NCBI GenBank assembly: GCA_001899315.1
Contig: MOYA01000001.1
Location: 2,434,529-2,498,528 of the forward strand
Source: Candidatus Obscuribacter phosphatis
Lineage (GTDB): Bacteria; Cyanobacteriota; Vampirovibrionia; Obscuribacterales; Obscuribacteraceae
Length of the DNA stretch: 64,000 nt
Direction: 5' to 3'
Shown: piece after piece, positions 27,046-33,456 of the stretch
Position numbering within the stretch: position 1 is the first letter of the stretch
Layout of the letters: each line of letters starts with the position of its first letter
Program-made: the position numbers and the translations under genes
The notes under the pieces: model-generated
What the model was told of the DNA's origin: nothing
Seen by the model: only the letters and a program-made list of their open reading frames with translations
Database searches by the model: none

Positions 27046-28855
27046 TTCTTTCAGGCATACCCAGAGGTTTAGAGATGCCCGGCGAGCGCTTTCTTGGCAA
27101 ACCGCAGCGTTCAAAAACCACGTCGGTCCTCATAATTATTTTCTTTCCCTCTTTTCCTTTCAGCGCTTGCGAATCGTGCAGTACTCGGTGGTCTATTAAA
27201 AGAGCTTCTCCGGCGCCGAGAGAAAGTGCGGCAATAACTTCATCATCCCGAGCAAGCCTTGTCCAGTCTTCATAGACACGCTGCTTTAAGGGCAGTTCAA
27301 TTTGTGGGTCTTTTATAAGTCTAGTGGCGCCACCATGGGTAGCGTCGGAGTCGGTAAGATAAAGGACTAGACTCATCATGGTGCGTTTGCCTTCATGGTA
27401 ATCAAAAGGTGCATCATAATGCGGTACCAAGAGCCCACCTTCTACATACTTTATAAAGCGCATAAGAGGATTTACCGCCACCGCCCGCCAAATAGGGTAA
27501 TCGTCCCAGTCTGCCGGGGTATTTTCTTGCATAATTCGCAGTCGCGGGAAATCAGGGCAGAGACAAAGGCGTCGAAAAACTATATTGGATAGGTCTTCAT
27601 TGAAAATAGATGCACGGTAAGAGCCGATTGGGTCAATGTCGGGGCGATAGTCTTTCAACATGCCGTTCAAGCCGACAGGCACCCATTCGAGCTTATCAAG
27701 CAAGGATACAAAACTCCTGCATTCTTCCGCCCTAAGCAATCCCGAAATAACGAAGGCCGAGTCCTCAAAACTGCTTACCGGCTTTCTCTGCGGCACTATA
27801 TTGGGCTTTAGAGATTCATCTAGTTGGTCAATTATTGGCTGCGGCAAGACAAAAACATTGACAAATTTACCTGCAGCCATACCACCCTTGAGCTCATCCT
27901 CGGTGAATTCTCGGCGCCAACCGCCCGGCACAGGTCTTTCCATAACATCTAGATGCACTGCCGTCGACCCGGCAACATATTTGTGATAGTTCTGCCGGTT
28001 TAGCTTATCAAGACGAGCTGAATATTCGTCATATTCGACCCTGGCATTGCCCCGAAGAGAATCTTTCAGGTGCCTCTTTAGTCTATCGTCTCGCAACGAA
28101 AGAAGGAGCGAGTAAAATTCTATAAAATCATAGGGCACACCGATGAGTTCTTCATCTGTTCTACCGTCGTAGATATCGCCTGTAGGGGTCGCTTCTATCA
28201 CCGACTGAGGCAAATGCAAATACTCAGCCAGCCGGCTAACCTCACTTTTGTGCAGGTCTGAAATCAATTGCAGGTCAACCATGGCGTCGGCGGCCTTGCC
28301 GAAATAGCCTATATAGCCGCCTTCATCCCTGTTTGTTGTTCCCAGCAAAATAGCCGGTTTATCTTGCATAGTGAGCAAGCTGGTCAGGTAAAAGAGTGCC
28401 GGAGTGCGTAGATATGATACTAACTGACCGGCGGCCCAGTCATCGCCCTTCTCTCCAAAAGCCCCGTCCAAGGCAGATTTCATTGCTTGAAAGCTGGCAC
28501 TGAGATCCACCTTAATGAGGTCAACAAGATTGCTATCACAGCCTCTTCTTACAGACTCAACCACAACCTCACCGCGGTCCATTGCCACCTGCTGGTTGCT
28601 TGTACCTTCTTCAATAAGATATGGAAGAAGAGCTGCAGTAATCTTCTCAATAGGAGAGTCAGGTAGTTTCGCCGCTCTGACTGCAATAGCCAGTGTAAGA
28701 GCGGAATCGATACCGCCACTGATGCCAACAACCACTGCCTTCAATCCCGAGTTTCTCAAATAACCATTGAGAAGCAGGCATTTTGCTTGCAGGTATGGCT
28801 CTTCACGAAAGCCTCTCAGTCGCCGCAAATAAGCCAGAGCTTCTTTGATCTGCAA
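27029..28855 (-). CDS. NAD synthetase fused to a 2-oxoglutarate/Fe(II) oxygenase
   Basis: 608 residues from TTG at 28855, which has GGAGAG 7-8 bases upstream; the frame is open to 28891. Residues 1 to about 290 are an NH3-dependent NadE domain with the pyrophosphatase loop VGISGGIDSALTL near 45, GTTNRDEGGYIGYFGKAAD near 185 and TPTGDIYDGRTDEE. No glutaminase domain is present. The C-terminal half has a prolyl-4-hydroxylase-like double-stranded beta helix. Iron ligands are H and D of PHYDAP near 478 and the distal His in LHDSQAL near 560, followed by the 2-oxoglutarate Arg in IMRTDV. This fusion is not one I know. It is coupled to the NMNAT-PRTase gene. Confidence 0.82.
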   Translation of the reverse strand: MQIKEALAYLRRLRGFREEPYLQAKCLLLNGYLRNSGLKAVVVGISGGIDSALTLAIAVRAAKLPDSPIEKITAALLPYLIEEGTSNQQVAMDRGEVVVESVRRGCDSNLVDLIKVDLSASFQAMKSALDGAFGEKGDDWAAGQLVSYLRTPALFYLTSLLTMQDKPAILLGTTNRDEGGYIGYFGKAADAMVDLQLISDLHKSEVSRLAEYLHLPQSVIEATPTGDIYDGRTDEELIGVPYDFIEFYSLLLSLRDDRLKRHLKDSLRGNARVEYDEYSARLDKLNRQNYHKYVAGSTAVHLDVMERPVPGGWRREFTEDELKGGMAAGKFVNVFVLPQPIIDQLDESLKPNIVPQRKPVSSFEDSAFVISGLLRAEECRSFVSLLDKLEWVPVGLNGMLKDYRPDIDPIGSYRASIFNEDLSNIVFRRLCLCPDFPRLRIMQENTPADWDDYPIWRAVAVNPLMRFIKYVEGGLLVPHYDAPFDYHEGKRTMMSLVLYLTDSDATHGGATRLIKDPQIELPLKQRVYEDWTRLARDDEVIAALSLGAGEALLIDHRVLHDSQALKGKEGKKIIMRTDVVFERCGLPRKRSPGISKPLGMPERNGYDN

Positions 28856-28938
28856 AGGTCTACTCTCCGTTCTACTCAGGACAAAAGACAATCAGGCAAT
28901 AGTGAATCACAGAGAGCACACCAACATAAGTTCAGACT

Positions 28939-29526
28939 TTACCTATTCAACCTCTGAGCATAGGCATAAATCGCCAAGATACTGAGCGCATCGGTTATCT
29001 CGCCGCTTGCCACCATCTCTAGTGCCTGCCCAAACGGCACTTTACGCAAAGCGAGGTCTTCTGTACCTTCCGGTTCTGCCTCACCCTCGGTCAAACCAGT
29101 GGCAAGATAGTAAGTAGCTTCTTCATCAGATACCGAATTAGACAAATAAGACCGGCCAAGCACCTCATAATTAGAAGCTGTCAGACCAGTTTCTTCTTTC
29201 AATTCACGCACCGCTGCAGAGAGCGGGTCTTCACCCTGGGGGCAGCCGCCCTCAGGTATTTCCCAACTATACAAATCAAGCGGATATCTATATTGCCCAA
29301 CCAGATAAGTATTGCCTTCCTCATCTATTGGCAAGACACCAATAGCTTTGTTTTTATAACTAACAGTGGTATAGGTGCCGGGCTTACCATCGGGGCGAAT
29401 CACATCGTCCTCTTGAACCCTTATCCAAGCATTGTCATAAATTTCTTTCTTCTTGAGTGTTCTCCAAGGACTCTTGACTGGGCTTGATATAAAGCTCGGC
29501 AATGGGCTTGACATATTCTTCGTCAT
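28939..29526 (-). CDS. Nudix hydrolase, ADP-ribose pyrophosphatase type
   Basis: 195 residues. The Nudix box is complete (GGCPQGEDPLSAAVRELKEE, then TGL) near residues 100-122, and the preceding LVGQYRYPLDLYSWEIPEG matches ADP-ribose pyrophosphatases (NudF/YqiK-like). These hydrolyse ADP-ribose to AMP and ribose 5-phosphate in the cytosol. The start ATG has AGGGAGC about 6 bases upstream and lies 10 bp after the permease stop. Its place before two NAD-biosynthetic fusion genes suggests a role in recycling a NAD-derived product. Substrate choice within the Nudix family is an inference. Confidence 0.87.
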   Translation of the reverse strand: MTKNMSSPLPSFISSPVKSPWRTLKKKEIYDNAWIRVQEDDVIRPDGKPGTYTTVSYKNKAIGVLPIDEEGNTYLVGQYRYPLDLYSWEIPEGGCPQGEDPLSAAVRELKEETGLTASNYEVLGRSYLSNSVSDEEATYYLATGLTEGEAEPEGTEDLALRKVPFGQALEMVASGEITDALSILAIYAYAQRLNR

Positions 29527-29536
29527 CTAAGGCTCC

Positions 29537-30925
29537 CTAAGACTCAATTCTAACTAGGTCTTGGTCTGACAGTTCCACACCAGACTGACTAAGAGTATAC
29601 GCTCTCAATTCTAAAAATCTGAGCGGCAAATAGACAAAGGCGGCAGCCAACCAAGCCTGCAAGCTGGGAATGCCGAACTTGAGGCTAAAGCCAAACAGGG
29701 GTAAGGCTCCCGATGTCAGAACACCAACTGCTATACCGCAAATGAGAGCGGTTAAGGCGGCCGGATGATAGACCTTTGTGCTCGCACTTTTCATATGAGC
29801 ATCGCGATTGACGGCAAAGACGCCTTTGCCTGTTCGGCGCGAAAGCCACCATTCGCAAAGCATCACCACAGTGGCGGTCGGCAAAATCACACAGTTGAGC
29901 GAAACAATCGCCTCAAGTGATCGAGCCGCCCCCGATATCGATAGTACGGCCGCTGTAACTGTACCCAAACCAGCTAAAATAGCCACCCAAACTCTCAGGC
30001 TCAGTTTCTTAAGTTGAATGCAAGCCTGCACCGAACCAAACAAATTAGAATCGTTGACGGCAAAATATGACACAGTAAGCACCAGCACGGCTAGCGCCGT
30101 AAAACCCCCAAAGCTATAGTCATTCATAAAGGCGGTCGCTGCACCATATTCGGTGATGCCGGTGCTGTATGCCACCATATAACCGGTTATTGGGAAAATA
30201 AACTGACCAATCAAGAGTGAAATAATCAAGGGCCAAGCGCAGGTAGAAATCTTGCTTTTGCCAAAGCGCCAATAATCACATTCATTACCCCAAACAGCAA
30301 AGCCTATGACAAAACCCGAAATTCCAGTCAAAGAAGCCGCCAACGAACATTTCTCGCCGACTTGCCAGATAGAGACAGGGCAACTGCCGAGGGTCTTAAA
30401 GAATGTATAGCCCACCCATAATATAAGCAGCGGTGCCGCCACAAAGCGAGCAAAATTAGCCACACCTTTGAAGCCAAAGAAATTATTGGCAGCCATGAGA
30501 ACGGCACAAATAGCCGAAAGCCACATCATTGGCAGCTTCAGCGAAATCAAGCCAGCCAAGCCTTCAGCCAGAAAGAGGGCAGCCAGTCCATAAAAGGCAA
30601 TGAAAATAAGCACCAGATTGAGAGCCACAAATTTGGCACCGCCCGAGCCGAAGACCAAGCGACTGAGCATGGTGTAGCTCAGTCCAGTATGGGCACCAAG
30701 CAGACCGGCGGGTATGCTGTAAGCCAGCAAAAGCAGCCCGCTAAAGACAGTAGAAATAATCACCTGGCGCAGACTATAACCTTGCTTAAACCATTCAAAA
30801 CCGATGAGCACACCGGGAAAAACGGTCACCATTGTGATCCAGAGAAGGGCCATGGTGAAGCTACTGCGCCTTGCCTCTAAGGGCACGGGGCCATCTAGAT
30901 AATCGTTTTCTGAAGCCAAATGCAC
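29537..30925 (-). CDS. NCS1-family permease
   Basis: 462 residues with about 12 membrane helices. Hallmarks of the nucleobase-cation symporter-1 family are LLGAHTGLSYTMLSRLVFG near residue 72, a helix with FGFKGVANFARFVAAPLL, and VWGNECDYWRFGK near residue 215. Members import cytosine, purines, hydantoins, thiamine or pyridoxine. Here the gene order (permease, Nudix, NadE fusion, NMNAT-PRTase fusion) suggests uptake of a base or pyridine precursor for dinucleotide synthesis; this is inference. The GTG at 30925 or TTG at 30919 starts the gene, and GGAGAAGG before it is buried in an inverted repeat. Hcp lies upstream. Confidence 0.88.
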   Translation of the reverse strand: MHLASENDYLDGPVPLEARRSSFTMALLWITMVTVFPGVLIGFEWFKQGYSLRQVIISTVFSGLLLLAYSIPAGLLGAHTGLSYTMLSRLVFGSGGAKFVALNLVLIFIAFYGLAALFLAEGLAGLISLKLPMMWLSAICAVLMAANNFFGFKGVANFARFVAAPLLILWVGYTFFKTLGSCPVSIWQVGEKCSLAASLTGISGFVIGFAVWGNECDYWRFGKSKISTCAWPLIISLLIGQFIFPITGYMVAYSTGITEYGAATAFMNDYSFGGFTALAVLVLTVSYFAVNDSNLFGSVQACIQLKKLSLRVWVAILAGLGTVTAAVLSISGAARSLEAIVSLNCVILPTATVVMLCEWWLSRRTGKGVFAVNRDAHMKSASTKVYHPAALTALICGIAVGVLTSGALPLFGFSLKFGIPSLQAWLAAAFVYLPLRFLELRAYTLSQSGVELSDQDLVRIES

Positions 30926-30973
30926 CTTCTCCGACTAGCTTTCAAACATGATAGCCAGTCTAAAGAAGGTGCA
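30921..30973 (-). promoter_or_regulatory. Hairpin covering the ribosome site of the NCS1 permease
   Basis: On the minus strand TGCACCTTCT (30973-30964) is complementary to AGAAGGTGCA (30930-30921). A further GACT/AGTC pairing lies inside, around a loop of roughly 18-20 bases. The 3' arm contains the GGAGAAGG ribosome site and the GTG start. Folding would mask initiation, so it may be a translational switch between hcp and the NAD-related genes. It lacks a T run, so it is not an obvious terminator. Confidence 0.5.
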
Positions 30974-31000
30974 AAAGGGTGAAACTACGCAGCCTTAAGA

Positions 31001-32659
31001 TTAGGACTTGCCTAAAATGGCAGCCAAGTCGGCTTCGGGCTTACCGGTCGGCTTAAGGTCATAGCCTTCTACAAGTACTTTCAGCACATTGGGTGTGACA
31101 AAGGCGGGAAGATTGGGTCCCAGTCTAATGTCTTTAATGCCCAAATGCAGCAAGGTCAGTAGAACAGCTACAGCTTTCTGCTCGAACCAAGAAATAATCA
31201 GAGATAGAGGCAAATCGTTGACGCCGCATTCAAAGGCTTCGGCAAGTGCTACAGCTATCTTCACAGCCGAATAAGCATCATTGCACTGCCCTATATCGAG
31301 CAAACGAGGTATACCGCCGATATCGCCGAATTCTTCCATATTGAAGCGATACTTACCGCAGCCGAGAGTCATGACCACACAGTCTTGGGGTACTTGCTCG
31401 GCTACTTCGCTGAAATAATTGCGAGCAAACTCAGCCCCGTCACAACCGCCAATCAGGAAGAAATGCTTGATTTGACCAGCTTTTACAGCATCGATAACCT
31501 TGTCGGCTACAGACAAAACTGCATTGCGACCAAAGCCAATCATAATCTCTTTGGCAACAGCATCTTCGCTAAAGCCAGGCGCCGCCAGGGCTGCTTCGAT
31601 TACAGGGGTAAAGTCATAGTCTTGAATCTTTCTTACACCTTCAAAGCCCACCACGTCCATGGTGAAGAGTCTGTCTTTGTAGGCATCAGCCGGCGGCTTG
31701 AGACAATTGGTCGTCATCAGCACAGAGCCTGGAAATTCGCTAAACTCTCGTACTTGATTTTGCCAGGCACCGCCATAATTGCCGACCAGATGAGGATATT
31801 TCTTCATTAGCGGATAGGCAAGCGCCGGCAGTAGTTCGCCGTGGGTGTAGACATTAACACCTTTGCCGGCAGACTGCTTCAGAAGCTCATGCAGAGAATT
31901 GAGGTCGTGTCCGCTTACGGCAATGCACTTTCCTTTTAGCGGAGTGGTGCGCACCTTGGTTGGCTCGGGATGACCAAAAGTTTCGGTATGGGCGCGATCA
32001 AGCAATTCCATCACCAGCAAATTGCATTCACCGGTGCGCAAAGCCAAAGCTAAAAGCTCGCCGAGATTCTGCTCAGCTTGGCAAATATAGTCGAAAGCTT
32101 CATAAATAAAGGCGGCGATGCGAGCATCTGTATAGCCCAATAACAAGGCATGATGAGCGTAGGCAGCCAGACCTTTGACTCCATAAGTGATTAGTTCTTG
32201 CATGCCGACAAGGTCTCTACGGGCTTCATCACCGGCAGCGGCAATCTTAGACATAATGCTTAGGGTCTCGGCAAAAGCCAAGGTCGAAAGCTTATCTTTG
32301 GGCATTGAAAAAACGGCAGGGCCGGTAAGCACTTCGGCTTCGGCATAAACAGAAAGATAAAGCTGCCTGGCTTTTTCTAAAGTAAGGCTTAGTTCTTTGA
32401 TGTACTCAATGTGTTCGTCTGTATCAAAGTTGACATTTGTCAAAGTCATAAAAAGGGCTTCCAGAACCCGCGCATCGATGGCCGCATCAATGGCTCCTTT
32501 TAAACGGGCGCGATGGCAATAGATGGAAATACCCTTACATATATAGACAATTAGATCTTGCAGAGCAGCCGTCTCAGGACCTTTTCCGCAGACACCCATG
32601 GTGTTGCAGCCGGTACCTTGGGAGGTCTGCTCGCATTGATAACAAAACATGCTGGTCAT
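31001..32659 (-). CDS. hcp: Hybrid cluster protein, class I
   Basis: 552 residues from ATG at 32659, with AAAGGAG 9 bases upstream; the open frame extends to 32788 but that leader has no ribosome site. The N-terminal cluster motif is Cx2Cx8Cx5C (CYQCEQTSQGTGCNTMGVC), the pattern of class I proteins from anaerobes. Later signatures include SGHDLNSLHELLKQ, NGEL-type YTHGELLPALAYP, FLIGGCDGAE, TLGCGKYRFN and PLSLIISWFEQKA. Hcp holds a [4Fe-4S] cluster and a hybrid Fe-S-O cluster and reduces NO or hydroxylamine during low-oxygen nitrosative stress. No separate Hcr reductase gene is adjacent. The permease gene begins 75 bp downstream. Confidence 0.96.
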   Translation of the reverse strand: MTSMFCYQCEQTSQGTGCNTMGVCGKGPETAALQDLIVYICKGISIYCHRARLKGAIDAAIDARVLEALFMTLTNVNFDTDEHIEYIKELSLTLEKARQLYLSVYAEAEVLTGPAVFSMPKDKLSTLAFAETLSIMSKIAAAGDEARRDLVGMQELITYGVKGLAAYAHHALLLGYTDARIAAFIYEAFDYICQAEQNLGELLALALRTGECNLLVMELLDRAHTETFGHPEPTKVRTTPLKGKCIAVSGHDLNSLHELLKQSAGKGVNVYTHGELLPALAYPLMKKYPHLVGNYGGAWQNQVREFSEFPGSVLMTTNCLKPPADAYKDRLFTMDVVGFEGVRKIQDYDFTPVIEAALAAPGFSEDAVAKEIMIGFGRNAVLSVADKVIDAVKAGQIKHFFLIGGCDGAEFARNYFSEVAEQVPQDCVVMTLGCGKYRFNMEEFGDIGGIPRLLDIGQCNDAYSAVKIAVALAEAFECGVNDLPLSLIISWFEQKAVAVLLTLLHLGIKDIRLGPNLPAFVTPNVLKVLVEGYDLKPTGKPEADLAAILGKS

Positions 32660-32905
32660 GATGCCTGACTCCTTTGACTTGTGTGGCTTAGGCTTCAAAA
32701 GCATGACATTTGCACCGACTGGAAACGTCGGCAAAAGGGATGAACAGCAAGGATGATTCGAGACTAACCACAGCGCCAAGATTGACACTATTACGGCGCC
32801 TTAAAAATAGGACTCTTTTATCCTGAAATACTTCTTTCGGATACTTGGCAAATCAACCAAGAGAAATCTAGATTGCGGACTTACTCAAGGTTATTTTGGT
32901 TAAGG

Positions 32906-33367
32906 TTATTCTGGGCTCTTTGTTTCGGCTTTTGAGCGACAAATCATAACGCTGCAAGGTGCCGCCAATAGAACCTTCTGAGAGACACTACCCATGACAA
33001 AACGATTGATGCCTTTGCGGCCACGGGTGCCGACAACAATTAAATCGGCATCGAGACGAACGGCCGCCTCAACAATTTCGTCAGCTGGAAAGCCTTCCAA
33101 AATCTCGCTGCTTAATCTATCGGCCGCAAAGCTTTTCGCCAGCCTTTCAAGCACTTTATCGAGCTTCTCTTTCATCTTAGCCCGCACCTTATCTCTCATC
33201 TCGCTTATCACTGGCGAGGGCAGAACACTCATATAGCTGCCTATCAGCATATTCTCAACCACAGAGATAACATGAATGGAACAGTTTTCGGCAAAAGGCT
33301 GAGAGGCGACAAAGTCGGCCACACCGTCGGCAAAGTGACTGTCATCGACTGCGACCAGTACTTTCAT
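32906..33367 (-). CDS. Universal stress protein UspA family
   Basis: 153 residues from ATG at 33367, with GGAGG 6 bases upstream. The UspA fold is evident: KVLVAVDDSHFADGVADFV at the N-terminus and the ATP-binding block GTRGRKGINRFVMGSVSQKV near residue 125, with the GxxGxG-like pattern ending in SQKVLLAAPCSV. These cytosolic dimers bind ATP or AMP and are induced under starvation, hypoxia or redox stress. It is divergent from a cation ATPase gene, 89 bp away, and may share control with it. Two further Usp genes lie at 41624 and 42175. Confidence 0.92.
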   Translation of the reverse strand: MKVLVAVDDSHFADGVADFVASQPFAENCSIHVISVVENMLIGSYMSVLPSPVISEMRDKVRAKMKEKLDKVLERLAKSFAADRLSSEILEGFPADEIVEAAVRLDADLIVVGTRGRKGINRFVMGSVSQKVLLAAPCSVMICRSKAETKSPE

Positions 33368-33456
33368 ATTTACCTCCACAACCATCTAAGCAATTGGACT
33401 GATTCGAAATGATAGCAGCTGTTGCATAATCTAAGCATGTTAGAAAGGAAATCGAA

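Noticed and set aside
32660-32788. 43-residue N-terminal extension of Hcp
   Set aside because: The AAAGGAG site is placed for ATG at 32659, and the cluster motif starts right after that ATG as in the family.
32844-32861. CTTGG-N8-CCAAG dyad upstream of hcp as a CRP/FNR- or NsrR-type site
   Set aside because: The arms do not match TTGAT-N4-ATCAA, TGTGA-type or NsrR patterns, and the dyad is short enough to be chance.
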